Below are positions 47,411-60,047 of a DNA stretch of 64,000 nt, one piece after another; the stretch's first letter is position 1; each line of letters opens with the position of its first letter. The notes below the pieces were generated by a model that did not search any database, was not told the DNA's origin, and saw only the letters and a program-made list of their open reading frames with translations. Where the stretch lies: NCBI GenBank assembly GCA_950295325.1, contig OX485808.1, positions 6,262,501 through 6,326,500 on the forward strand, in the 5' to 3' direction. The translations under genes were made by a program, and so were the position numbers. The stretch comes from Polytrichum commune. Lineage: Eukaryota; Streptophyta; Polytrichopsida; Polytrichales; Polytrichaceae.

Positions 47411-47690
47411 CCTACATATATTCAAGGCACTATACGGTCTCAAATAGGCTGGACGTACGTGGTATCACCATTTATGTAATTTCCTCATCTCTAAAGATTT
47501 TATACATAACCGTACCCTACCATGCATTTTCACATTATCTAATGATGTTGGATTTGTGATTGTAACAGTTTACGTAGATGATTTGAACATTATTGGCATA
47601 TCAGATTTTTATCAATATACACAAAAATTGCTGACCCAGTAGTTCGACATGAAACTACTAGGTAAGACCTCATTTTGCCTATAAATGATT
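47411..47690 (+). pseudogene. Ty1/copia reverse transcriptase, second part, decayed
   Basis: Continues the copia frame with ALYGLK (then a stop), AGRTWYHHLCNFLISKDF and the catalytic motif VTVYVDDLNIIG (TACGTAGATGATTTG at 47571-47585). The YVDD aspartates are intact, but stops occur before AGRTWY and after LLTQ. Confidence 0.85.
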
Positions 47691-47694
47691 TTGC

Positions 47695-47996
47695 CTACAC
47701 TCATTTTAAAAACATAGGGGCAAACAATTATAAATGGACTTAAGAGTAATATAGGGTATCAAAAATGGCACTAGACATCTTTAAAGTACTATAGGGTATG
47801 GAATAATAAGTAATTTGGAATTATAAGTAATGCAAGCCATGTTTCTATTAACCCAAAGTAGAAATTTACATATTGATAGCATGTGAAAAAAGAGGAGAAT
47901 TGAAAGTAATACCCCCCTATAAAATAGTGGTTGTTCGCACCTATATCCTTAACTTTTTAACACACTACCCCCCCCCCCCCCCCGCCCCCCGCCCCC
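47695..47996. other. non-copia insert or heavily altered linker, ending in a poly-C tract
   Basis: About 300 bases between the reverse transcriptase and RNase H parts do not translate to copia. Imperfect inverted ends (ATAGGGGCAAACAATT near 47715; ATAGGTGCGAACAACC reading back from about 47943) suggest a small inserted element. A run of about 16 C followed by GCCCCCC GCCCCC ends at 47996, directly before the restored copia frame. Confidence 0.45.
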
Positions 47997-48653
47997 GAGC
48001 CGGACATAGCATTTGCTACGAGTATTTTGGCTAGACATGACCAAAATCCAATTGCTAGACACTCGAATGGGGTAAAGCATTTAATGCAGTATTTACAAGG
48101 AACCAAAGACCTCGGATTACACTACACGAGCACCGAAAACCAAGAAATCACAAGTTATGTAGATTCAGATTTCAAAACTGACGAGATTGCAAGTAATTCT
48201 CAAACAAGGTACATCTTCATCATAAATGAGGCACCCATCTCATGGAAATTAGTGAAACAAACTGTGACAACAACATCTACTAATCATGCAGAGTTATTAG
48301 CATTCCATGAGGCAGCCTGGGAAGCAGTTTGGCTTCGGACAATGGAGGAGATCATCACCAAACAATGCAAGATTCTAACAAAGGATAAACCGATGGTCAT
48401 TTACAAAGACAATGCTTCATTCATAAGGCAAATGATGGCTGGATTCATAAAGGCGGACATGACAAAGCACATCAACCCTCACATTTTTAGCTACTCTCAA
48501 AATCTAGTTGATAAAGGTCAAATAAAGATCACGAAGATAGAATTAGAACATAATATCGTTGATATGTTAACAAAGGCATTGCCTGCCTATAAGCACAAGA
48601 AACTGATCAGTACAGCATGTATAAAAACTTTACATGAATTCACCCCTCCCTGA
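47997..48653 (+). pseudogene. Ty1/copia RNase H domain
   Basis: An unbroken frame of about 218 codons. It begins EPDIAFATSILARHDQNPIA and NGVKHLMQYLQGTKDLGLHY, then shows the RNase H parts: YVDSDF, ISWKLVKQTVTTTSTNHAE, AEAAWEAVWL-like EAAWEAVWLRTMEEI, IYKDNAS, TKHINPHIF and NIVDMLTKALP. These are the standard C-terminal copia landmarks. It is better preserved than the reverse transcriptase upstream. It ends at TGA, 90 bases before the 3' LTR. Confidence 0.92.
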
Positions 48654-48743
48654 ATAATACTCTTTTCTTTATTATGATTTTATCCCACAAGGTTTTACAT
48701 AATAAATTGTTTAATGAGGTTATCTTAGGTTGAGGAGGAGTAT

Positions 48744-48998
48744 TGTGACTAAAATGCCAGCACAACAACCTCAAGATTCAACTGGCTTAACTTATGAGCC
48801 GTCTATATTAATTAGAGGATCCAGGGTTCAAAGAGGAGATGCCGCTAAGTAGATACTGTAGGTAGTGGATCTGTCAGAGCATTAATATTGCCCATACATA
48901 CTTAATATATATACTTGGACCTCCCGCCTCATTTAGGCATTGGAAATTTCTATTTACTCTTAGTCTATCTTATACTATCTTCTTCTATCTCCACAACA
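48744..48998 (+). mobile_element. 3' LTR of the Ty1/copia element
   Basis: A purine-rich tract (TTGAGGAGGAG, 48730-48740) precedes a TG...CA segment that starts TGTGACTAAAATGCC and ends CTCCACAACA. It contains a TATA-like TTAATATATATACT near 48900. At 48999 the sequence switches to the 1-kb repeat also seen at 36046. No 5' LTR was found in the window, so the element is truncated at its 5' side. Confidence 0.75.
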
Positions 48999-48999
48999 A

Positions 49000-50022
49000 A
49001 TGCTTTCCTTCGAGAGTGGACATGTGAAAACAATTAGCACAAGCTGGACTCTAAACCCCTCCCACTAAAATTCCTTGACCCTCACACTAATTATACCGGA
49101 CACACAACGGAGAGTATTACCGGTTAAGGACCTACGCTAAGGTTGAGGCATCTATTTCCGATCAAGACCCCATCGGCAATCTATAAGGTAGCGGAATTTC
49201 AAACAGCCTGGGATTGAATTTCGATCGTGCTGGGATTGGATATTCAAAAAAGCCGGGACCAATAGATTCATGACACGTGTCCTGATTTTGTGTCCTAAAG
49301 TGAGGAGGATGAGCGGTTATGCTAGACTTTAGACATTGGTTTATGTGATCATGCCAACTTTTGGTTTCAATAATTCGCAATGAACTCTATTTTAGGAATA
49401 AAATTATCAAAAACATTGGAGTCCTCTTGCCTCCTATCTTCCAACACGGGTAAAATCTGCACCGCCTTGTACTTCTGCACATCTAGCGCAAAAACTCTTA
49501 AGTGATCGGTTATGGGCGCCTCTACTCTATAACAGATAAACTAAGAGGCATTTGTTTAGGAGGAGTATAACAAATAAAATACGAGAGTTGCATAATAATG
49601 AGACGTATAAACTCTAACTTTGTTTGCCTTAAGAAATATAGTAGGGGTGCGTATTCCCGACCAACACCCCATCAACAATCCATAGGGTCTTGCAATTTTT
49701 ATCATGATTGGATTGATTTTTTTTTATCATGCTTGGATTGAATTACAATCACACCGGGACCAATAGTGCCAAGACACATGGCATGGTCTTGAGTGCTAAA
49801 GTGAGTAGGAATGAGAGGTTATGGCATACTCTATACATTGGTGATATGTGTGGGCCATTTTTTGTTGAAAATTTTGCAATCTTCTTGATTTCTATCTTCA
49901 TACACGGGAAAAAATTGCATCGTCTTATCACTAGGGGGGGGGGGTTCACTAAGAGCATAACATAGGGAGGAATACATTCGTTCGATATAAAATTCATAAA
50001 AGAATTCCAAATAATGAAGGGT
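49000..50022. repeat. 1-kb repeat, partner of 36046-37033
   Basis: Same order of landmarks as the partner copy. Its beginning was removed by the copia LTR. It includes a run of nine or more G near 49925. Confidence 0.85.
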
Positions 50023-50039
50023 CCAAGATAGATAGGTAT

Positions 50040-50240
50040 ACAACATGGGCCATTCCTTTTTTGTAAAAAATGTGTAGGGGCTAAAAATAAGGATCCTAGG
50101 ATGTATGCTTAGTAGAATCAATTTTGTACGCATGCATCACAAGAGATGGATGAAATTGTAAGCCTAAGCCTAACTCTCTTCCTGACACCTCTTGGTGGCT
50201 TCTAAGCCTAACTCTCTTCCCGACACCTCTCAGTGGCTTC
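50040..50240. repeat. repeat with inverted relative at 56640-56780
   Basis: GGATCCTAGGATGTATGC..., an ATTTTGTACGCATGC stretch and a TAAGCCTAACTCTCTTCC stretch reappear in reverse complement around 56640-56760. The last stretch is duplicated locally with a spacing of about 48 bases (50163 and 50203). Confidence 0.7.
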
Positions 50241-50507
50241 TCTCCCTTCTCTTGGTCGTCTCTCATATTTCATTTTTCTTGTGGCTTCTCATTTTTTGGT
50301 GACTTCTCTACTCCGACATCATCATCTCCAACATGTATGTTTATTTCGAGCATTTCTTCTTCATAACACACGTTTTATTCAATGTTGGAGTCTTGGTGAT
50401 TTGCATGTTGCCCCTACCATATTCACCCAATTGTTTAGTTTTCTTTATTTTGCAATTTTTTGCGAGATCATTGTGACGTTGCCTTCAATCCACCTTCCAT
50501 CTTTGAT

Positions 50508-50510
<3 letters not shown>

Positions 50511-50540
<30 letters not shown>
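50511..50540. repeat. (CT)n microsatellite
   Basis: Fifteen CT units. A similar run lies at 54416-54443 inside the solo LTR. Confidence 0.95.
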
Positions 50541-50544
<4 letters not shown>

Positions 50545-50559
50545 CTCAACATCTTGTAG

Positions 50560-51500
50560 GTAGATTTTTGCACTCTCTATACGATGCAATTTGGGCGGTT
50601 ATACAACGATAACCTCAAATGCTGATGTGATAGCCATGTTGCAAGAGGTATTGAAAAAGGTTGCCTTGAGGGCATCAACCTAGGCATAGAAGATATCACC
50701 CAATCCCGAGGGTATCAATCCAGCACAAAAGATATGGGGGGGTTACTTTATGAGTAATCATATTTGAATTAGTATGATAATTAAGGATTAGTGAGCCGTT
50801 GCAATTAGTGAATCACTTTAGACTTGTAGGCTACCGTTGGAGGCAAGTAGATTATTAGTAAATTAAAGAACTTAGTAAGTCACATAAGAAGGCCACTTAG
50901 AAGTATGTACCTTATGTGGAATCAATGCTGTTTTGACCATGTAGGTGAAAGATCCGGTGTAAGGAAGGAATTAGAGCCAAGAAATGACTTCTTGGAATAT
51001 TCCTAAACCTTTCCCGCACCTAGATGATGATAGGTAGATCTTAGGGTGAGATCTACCACATAAAAGATGTAAATGAAGATAAAGGGAATTGATCTCTTCT
51101 TGAAGATAATAAAGGGGCATTCCTCACCTTCGTAAAAGTCATAGGAGATTTGGTCATCTAGGAAAGTGGGCACATGTGAGGCGCCATCTCCTTCTATATA
51201 TAGAGTTAGGATTAATGCTAGCACACCTTTATTCACGACGATACGCTACACGAGAGCTAGGTCCTTTGTATCTTTACCTTTACGTATTCAAGAGCTTCAA
51301 GATCAAACCTTCTTAGTTATTTAAGGTAATGGCAAAGTAATTCATAACATATACATCATTAAATTGATTGTGTAGTGAGAGATTTGACAAGTGCTATGAA
51401 TAGAAACTCGCATGAGGTGAGATAGTCACATGAGTTGGAAGTTGAGTGTGATTGAGAAATTATTCTTGTAAGTGTTGAAAGGCAGTTGTGTAATGAGAGT
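50560..51500. other. no gene seen
   Basis: Unique-looking non-coding DNA between the repeat at 50040 and copy B of the 4-kb repeat. A minus frame of 77 codons (51003-51236) shows no motif. Confidence 0.45.
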
Positions 51501-51506
51501 TCATAG

Positions 51507-54412
51507 AAGCTCAGATAAGGTGAGAATAGTTGCATTACAAAGTTGGTGAGTGGAGTTGGGTACTTTAGACACATTAAGGAAAACTAAAGAATATCATAAT
51601 GAGATTGTATAAGGTTGCATGCAAGGACGCTTGATAATTGAACGCATGTATCTTCCTAAATCAACGTCGCTATGAGTCTAGAGTTGTCAAATGCTCAACA
51701 TGAACCAAATCATAATTAATTCCATACATATCTATTTCATTACGCTATCATTCTTCATTCTATAATGATACTTGAACCTACATTATTTAAGACTCAACAT
51801 TGTGATTGATTGCCTTGGGAATTTAAATACAACAAGTCGTATGAACATAAAAGGAGTTATGACATGATTTTTATTATGATCAAATTGAGTATACGATTAT
51901 ATTGACAAAACTATTTATTGTATTTTATCCTTCTAAAAATAGACTGTACCTATTACATTCGAACTTTCATAGAATTAAGATATGTACTAGAATAGAATGT
52001 AATGAATATAGACTATGTCTATTTATAAATGAACTATCATAAATTAAGGTATCATATTAAAGATAGAGTGCAATCCATTTACAGCTGAGAATGTAATACA
52101 AGTGTTGTGCTTGTGCTAAAAATAAACCGTATCACATATAGTGGCGATTATAGAATACTAAATGTGAATAATATGAGAAGAAGGCTATCTTATAAGGAGG
52201 ATTGATAAAATAGGAGAAAATATTAAGTTCAAGAGAATGACTGAAGGATATGACCACATGTGGGGTGGGCTATCCAAAGCATGACTATAATAATTCTCCA
52301 ATAAGCGTATGTTAGTTTTATAAATTGGAAGTATTCAAATTTTTTCTCTTTCTACTCCCTTTAATGAGCATAAATACATTTCTCTCATGATACTTCAAAT
52401 AAAATGTTGCGGTTTTAGAAAAATCTAGTAACGAGTAGATATTTTCTGTTTTGGTCGTATATGTTGATTCTCATGGTTATATATATATATATATATCTCC
52501 ACCTTATTGTCACCAATACTACTTGTCTTGCCCACAACTAACTGCAAACTACTTCAGGGCTTCATGTTGGATGAATGAGAGGTACACTATTATGAAATAA
52601 TTTGCTCTCACCTTTGGTTTCCAAGTAATACGTCATTCATATATGTCTATATATATTGAATGATGTAGTCAACAAGTCGATGTCTAGCGCGGACCATTGC
52701 TATTGTTTACATGGGATGGGGTTTGCCCTATCTAGTCATGTTGTGTGCCCCATTGGCACTAAGTACTAGGTAGGTTAACAAATCGTGTGGAAACACTTCA
52801 CCAAACGGATGGCAATCTAGGTTGGGTAATTTTGTGAGGTTCTAGACCTCGATCTCATCCCCGTGTACTCTGTATGTCCATGGCCTTTCTCTCTCCACCT
52901 CTAGCTTCTCCGTCTACTCTTACATGCAACTAGGATCCTTGCTCTTGGCCTTGGCTATCGGATGCTTGAGCCGGTTGGCATGCACTCCGATGCACGAGAC
53001 AAGGCAAGGAAGAGCGCTCATTGTGGACGCAAGGACAAGGTGAAGTGGCCACATATAATACATAAAGCTCAAGCCTCTCGACTGACAATGTCCTCGCCCC
53101 ATCATCCATCCCCCCATCCTCCCTTTCATTCATCCATGATTACTTGTTCTCCACGACATAAACTCGTCCATGGAGCTCATCCATTGGTCTATCCTACCGC
53201 CCGGGCACACAAAACACTGGCACCCTCGTCCCATGTAACAAGCTCGGGGACTTGATCATGGCACATTTCACAATATGTGTGGGGCAAGGCATGTTGGGGC
53301 CACAGATGAAGAAATCCCTCGCATACAAGCGATTTCCCATCCGTCCATGTGTCCAATGTACATGTTTGTAACGATTCATTTCAATTGACTTTGACTAGAC
53401 TCATTCGGGTTCTTTAAAAGTAATTATGATCTCAAATCGATTGAAATGCGATCTCGTGATGGATGGATGGATGGATGGATGGATGGATGCACGGTGAGGT
53501 GAACGGAAGGGAGTTATGGAGGGTGAATATTTTTCTCATTCATGATAGATGGATGAGACTCTTGCATTTGTGTTGTGGTGATTCCCTCTTGCCAAGAAAA
53601 GGCACACTTGTATGAGAAGCTTTTCTCTCGCCTCTGTCCATAGCCCCCACAAGGCTTGCCCACACATCAACATGCATGATGAAGTTACCGTAGAGGGCTC
53701 TTTATTCCAATACAAAATCAATATTTTCCGCTCATAACTTGCCACGTGTCATGCTCACATTCACCAAGACCCACTTGTATCCCATGTGGAAACTAGTTAG
53801 TATCGGCACTTGTGATTATGCAACAGAGAGCCCTCTACGGTAACCTCACGGGCTTGTAATACGAGCTTCGACACAAAGAGGGCTCGAGAGGCATGATGTT
53901 GGAGTGGTCTTTAGGTATACAACGGACAACGTGGTGGTGGTGGTGGTGATGGGTGACGTTTCCCAACATTCCTATGAGCCCAAAATGAGTGCTCATATTT
54001 GTTTTATGTTTAGAATTTAATTAGAATTGCAATTGGAGTGTTATTGAAACAATCAAAAGTATAAAAAGAGTGAGGCTTGGTGTGGATTTATGTTTAGGCC
54101 TTAAGCCATTTTGTGTGGTGAATTAGAAGCTTAGTGACATTAGGGAGTGTTTTGATTAAAGGAGTAGTGCTTGATGAGGCAAGGGGAAGTGCCTTTGATT
54201 TAAATGTTTGAATTAGAACATGTTCTTGTTGGTTTAGGGGGTGAAGGTTTAGTGGATAGGATAAGGTCCTACTAAGTAGGAGAGGATTAGAAGGTTGTGG
54301 TCTTGGGTGCACCTTCCTTCACTCCTATCCTCTCACCCTCGTCCTCTCTCTCCCTCATTCCATTTCTCTCTTCTCATCCTCTTCCTCCTCCTCTCTTCAC
54401 TTCTTTTTCTCT

Positions 54413-54449
<37 letters not shown>

Positions 54450-55512
54450 AGGAAGTTGAGCTCTTAGAGCTCGGGAAAAAAATGTGGAATTAGGTAGGGG
54501 ACTTAGTGGGATTAGTGGAATTAGTGGAATTAGGTAGGTGAATTAGGGGGAGGCCTTGGAGAAACTCTCTTTTGTTCATTTTCTGGTTTTTGTGGTTGAG
54601 GGTGGAGAAGCTTAGTTAGAAGTAGCCGCAGCTAAGGAGCTGGGTTTATTTAATTAGAAGTAAGGAGCTGGGTTTATGAAGGAGCTGGGTTTATTTAGTT
54701 AGAAGTAGCCGCAGCTAAGAGCTGGGTTTATTAGTTAATTAGTGCCTACTAGCCTAATTAGCCTCCCAGTTAATTAGTCTTTGGTTAGTTCAAGCTACAC
54801 CCTACCTTAGATTGTTGGTTAAGTGTGTGGCTACATGGTGGCATTAAGATACAAAGTTGGTGCTAAGCTACGGGGTTGACATTAAACGTGGAGTTGACAC
54901 TAAGTTGCGGAGCGGGCATCAAGTGAGGGGTTGCTATCAAGCTGAGGAGTTGCCCATTAATTCATGGATTCAACAAGTGAAAGTTTTGCTAAGACCGAAA
55001 GCTCAAGAGGAATATCGGCAAGGGCATGTGTGGCAAAGACTATGACTTGGGAGCTTGAGTCGGCTAAGGGAGTAACCATACACGATACTAGTGGTATCGA
55101 GGCATCATTGTGTCAAGCAAAGTGTGAAGCTAAGAAAGTTTCAAAATAAATGAAAATCATTTAAAATGAGGAGTAGTGAGCTAGTCACTCTCACATGGAG
55201 AGTGGAACACGCTCTAAGGGGTGAGTAGGAGGAAGGGTGCTTGTGAACTCTTGGAAGAAGTTAATAAAGACTAGCACGACTAGTGCATTGGTGGAGAGTT
55301 GAAGTTGAATTTCATGTTTCTACGATTCTCGACATAAGACATGTGATTCTCAAACCCATACCCGGACTAGGACGCTCAAGGGTGGTGGGTTTGGCCTCAC
55401 AATTCCCCATGGTCTCTGAAAGGTGGGGGTTCCACATTAGAATGATGTGTCATATGCATAGATGGAAAGGATCGGGATGGCTTGGGCCCATACTACTGTA
55501 AATATCGTATGT
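51507..55512. repeat. 4-kb segmental repeat, copy B
   Basis: Partner of 40593-44620. Homology runs to 53972, is interrupted by the solo LTR (53973-55401 plus its target duplicate), and resumes with CCCCATGGTCTCTGAAAGG at 55404. In copy A the same sequence is uninterrupted at about 44500. Confidence 0.9.
53973..55401 (+). mobile_element. solo LTR with 5-bp target duplication
   Basis: It starts TATGAGCCCAAAATGAG and ends GGTTTGGCCTCACA. The 5-bp ATTCC flanks it at 53968-53972 and 55402-55406. The empty site is preserved in copy A near 44500, which proves insertion. The ends match those of 45748-47405 (reversed) and 60048-61925. The first dinucleotide has changed from TG to TA. It contains (CT)n at 54416-54443 and repeated GGAGCTGGGTTTAT units near 54637-54730, and no protein gene. 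Confidence 0.9.
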
Positions 55513-55619
55513 AATGTCACTTGCTAGGTGGAGTTACCAAATGCTATATCTTTTTGCTCGTAATGTAATATCTAACCAAGTAAAGTTATTGATGCTCTAT
55601 TATGCTCAAACAAACAATT

Positions 55620-56440
55620 TGACCTTTAATGAACAATTTTGAGTCATAAAGCGAGGAGGAATGAGCGGTTATGCAAGACTCTAGACATTGGTATTATGAT
55701 CGGGCCAACTTTGGGCTTCAAAAATTCGCAATAATTTCAATTGAAGAAATAAAGTTACCAAAAAAATTGCAGGCCTCCGGATTCTTATCTTCTTACACAA
55801 GAAAAATCTGCACGGCCTCGTACTTCTCCACATCCAACGCATAAGCTCTTAATTGATAGATGATGGGCGCCTCTACTCTATAACCAATGAAATAAGCGAG
55901 TTTGCATTTGTTTAGGAGAAGTATGACTGATACAATAAGAGAGTTCGCATAATACATACAAACTTTCACTTTGTTTGCCAAAAAAAATATTGTAGAGGCC
56001 ATCATTTCCCAATCATCACCCCACCAGCAATCTATAGGGTACTACAATTTCGATCATGCTAGGATTGAATTTTTTATCACGTTGGGATTAAATTTCAATT
56101 GGACTAGGACCAATAGTGCCATGACACATGCCATGGTCTTGAGTGCTAAAGTGAGGAGGAATGAGCAGTTATGGCATACTCTAAACATTGGTGGTATGTG
56201 TGGGCCAACTTTTGGCTTCAAAAATTCAAAATATTTTCAATTCAAGGAATAAAATTATTGAAAATGTCGCAATCCTCGTGATTTCTATCTTCCTACATGG
56301 GAAAAATTGCACAACCTTATACTTCCCCAAATTTGGCATAGAATCTCTTAAGTTATTGATTATGGGCCCCTCTACTCCGCGGTCATGTCACTCTATAAGA
56401 TTTTTGTGCACCACATGCGGCGAAGGGGTATTTGTTTAGG
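55620..56440. repeat. two members of the dispersed ACCAATAGTGCCA family
   Basis: A partial member (55630-55880) is followed by a fuller one (55990-56370), in the same orientation as those at 36140-36930 and 49150-49940. Paired members in tandem recur at all three sites, which suggests that the pair is the duplicated unit. Confidence 0.75.
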
Positions 56441-56449
56441 GGCTACTTA

Positions 56450-57130
56450 CCTCCGAGGCACAAATTAGACTCTTTGTATAATTAGTTAATTATGTACAAT
56501 GGTCCAATTTTTTGCAACCTACCATTATTTGTAATACCCATATCATTGTAATTTTTTGTAGTCTCTATTATTTTTAGTCAAAAAAATTTAACTCAAAGAT
56601 GTATGCAATGCAAAAGTGGTGGAGAAAATCATGGCAAAAATAAGGAGAGAAGCCACCAAGAGAAGTATGGAAGAGAGTTAGGCTTAGAATTTCATCCATC
56701 CCACGTGAGGCATGCGTACAAAATTGATCCTATCAAACATACATCCTAGGATCCTTATTTTGAGCCCCTATATTATTTTTACAAAAAAAAATTCTCCACA
56801 ATTTAAACCTGTCTACTTTACTTGTAATGGGATTGTCTACTTTAAATGAACCCTTCATTATTTGAAATTATTTTATAAATTTTATGTCAAACAAATTTTA
56901 TTAACACTAGTTTTGTTAAAAGTGCAATTCAATATGTGAAAGTGCACATGAACAAATTATTGCAAACGCATAAATTTTGATGAAAATATGACCATATTAT
57001 AATTATCTTGATTATAAATAATGAAATTGTAAATTTTGGTATATTTATTTCAATGTGCTTGGTCATTAATCAAATTATAATGAGGTAAGACTCGATTGAC
57101 AATCTATTTGATAAAGATATTGCGTGTAGT
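56450..57130. other. no gene seen
   Basis: AT-rich. It contains the inverted relative of 50040-50240 (56640-56780) and a short inverted match to 37018-37050 around 56825-56875. No open frame with a motif. Confidence 0.5.
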
Positions 57131-57480
57131 TGGAGGTATGAAATGTGCCTCACTCCCTTAGACTTAGAGAAAGTTACTTATTGATTCAAAGAATGTGACA
57201 TGTGCCTCACCCTCTCAAACCCGAACAAAACTAATTACTAATGTAGAGGGTATGATATGTGCCTCACCCCCTTGAACCTCAACAAAAGTAATTACCCTTA
57301 TAGAGGTTGTAACATGTAGCTCACCCTTTCAAACCCGAGCAAAACCAATTACCATTAAAGATGATGTAGCATGTGCATCATCCCCTCAAACCCGAGCAAA
57401 GCTAATTATTATTATAAAGGGTGTGGCATGTGCCTCACCCCTACATAGCCGAACAAAGCTAATTACTATTGTAGAGGATG
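57130..57480. repeat. tandem repeat, about 58-bp unit
   Basis: About six units share ATGTGCCTCACCC, then a CTCAAACCCGAGCAAA stretch and CTAATTACTA. Copy 1 at the window start keeps only the last two or three units (17-130). The left boundary of the segmental duplication therefore falls inside this array, or the window begins within it. Confidence 0.8.
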
Positions 57481-60047
57481 TTTCTAATTACCATTATAAA
57501 GGATTTAGGTACAAGTGGAATGGCGCCACCGGCGCACTCAAAGAAGTTCAAGTCTAAATTCCTAAATATGTGCATGGTATAACAATACAAACTTGGTCAA
57601 CACATATAAGATTAAAAATTGCACATTTGAACTTACCTAAAACGCCGCTTAAGGTTTAGGTCAAGTTCTCTTGCTTTTGTCTACCTGCTTCTCTTTTATG
57701 TTGTTGTTCTTCTCCGACGCCGCTCTTTTCCGACGCATGTCTACTCCAGCGCTTGCTTTCTCTCGCTTTAATGATTTACAACGTCAATATTGTTTTCCTT
57801 GGTACCCACTCATGCCTTGATTTGATTGTTGTGTAATATAAAGTTTTGGGTGTTTCACTAGTACTAATCATCTAACTTGTTGCCATTGATTCTTGTCACT
57901 TCAGCTCTATCATCTAGTTGCATGTTCTCACACAAATGCACTTCAACAAACAACTCCAATGTCTTCATTTGTTGCTCATCTAACTTTTGATTCTACCTTC
58001 GACTTCTATAGACGCCTGAATTCCAAATCTCATATCAAGATATACTTAGCATTGCATTTCACGCTTACTCTCGATCAAATTCAAGGTATACTTCAATTCA
58101 ACACTTTCATTGAAAAAAATACCTAGTTCTTCATAGTCTTTTACTTTCAGATCTAAATATGAATTTGTTTCTATGAAAATAACATAATTTATTAATTGGT
58201 CAAAAAACAGCGTACACTTATCATATATAGTTCACAATCTAAAATTTTAGTTATAAATACCTTATCCTCATTTTGAAAACTTTTAAATATGTGATCCTCA
58301 CCTTCATTTTAAACCTTCAAAATCAATCCGCCTCTTCTCCAATTTTAAAACTCTAAATTTCTTTTTCCCATCTACAGTTAAAAAATATTAAATCACCCCT
58401 AATTAATCATTCTAAAATTTTGAACTTGTGGTTTAAGGTGAGGCACATGCCTCACCTTTGTTAACAAATCTGGATTTCTTTCAATTAGTGGTTTTCTAAT
58501 AGAGGCATATGCCTTTGCCTTGTTAACAAAATTGATTTATTTTAAACTTATTTATGGTTTTCACGGTAAGGCACATGCCTCACCCTTGTTGACAGAACTG
58601 ATTTTTTTTTTTGAACTCGTGATTTTTAGGGTGAGGAACATGCCTCACCCTTATTAACACACTTTAATTTTTTTCTTCTGAACTTGTGATATTAAACTAA
58701 GACACATGCAATTTGAATACCAAATTATTTTCATTGATTGTATGAATTTGTTAAGTTTACCACCATGTCTATGAGAATCTCAACTTAATATGTTTCTACT
58801 AGTGTTTGTTTCAATTTAAAAATTTAAAAATTTATATTTATGGGGAATGAGGCACATGCGTTACTCCTTTAATTGAATTTATTGATTTTAGAGTTTTAAA
58901 TATAAGGTGATACAAGTATGTCGTAATTTTCTTTAAAATCATCAACTTCAATGTTATTGCTTTTATGGTGAAGTATGTGTTGTGCCACTTAGTTCCAATT
59001 TATTTTCATGTGTTTAGCCAAAGCGTGAGGTGCATGTGTCGCACTTCTCATGTAATTCACAAACAATAAATTTTAAGCTATGCACAAAGGGGATGTGTTT
59101 TTAACTCTTTTGATTTATTTTAAAATTTAATTTTTTTGACTAAAATGGTGAATCACAATATAAACATGACGGTCATATAGTGTACAAGGCTTGTTTTGGA
59201 ATTATTTGAAACTAATAATATTCAAAAGTATTTATGCCAAAGTATGAATTTATTGCATATTCATTTCAAAATGTGAGAATAAAATACTTAAGATTATTTC
59301 CAAAAAAGTGCACATGCTCATGTGCACTTTTAACGAAACCGGTGTCTTAATCCTCCCTATATTATGGCACACATCGTTTTTAAAATGCACTAAGTGAACT
59401 ACCCATGTTGACATGTTGTACTCTAGATCTCATCTATGTCGGTATTACATAACCCTAGTGAGCAGTTAAATGGACTTGGTCAACTTTGGATCCCTCGACC
59501 TTACATACAATATTAAGTGTAGTGTTGCTTGCATGTTTCACCCTCCCCCATAAGTAGGTGTCACGAAACTTTACCCCTTGAGACTTCGGTGGGGTTTTCC
59601 CCCCATCAACCAAAAGACCATCCCTACTTTTCATCCAATCCTTGTATAGTAAAGGTACCTATTTCCGATCACGACCCCATCGGCAATCTATAGGGTCTTG
59701 TAATTCCAATCATGTTGGGACTCAATTTCGATCAGGCCACAACCAATAGTGCCATGACCCATGTCTTGGTTTTGAGTGCTAAAGTGAGGAGGAATGAGTG
59801 GCTTGAATTAATGGTTATGGTAAACTCTATACATTGATAATATGTTCCCTGAAGTGCCTGTGGATGTTGTGATGGCAAACCTAATGTCTCCAGGCATTGT
59901 TGTAGACCCTAATAAGGATTGCAAAGATTAATCCCATTTGCCTTGGGTTCTTAATATGATATCGATTGGTTGTTAATACAAACTATAGTTCAGCAAAAAC
60001 AGTGTGGCTTTGATTTTATGCAAATGCGCAATATTGAAGATGCATGT

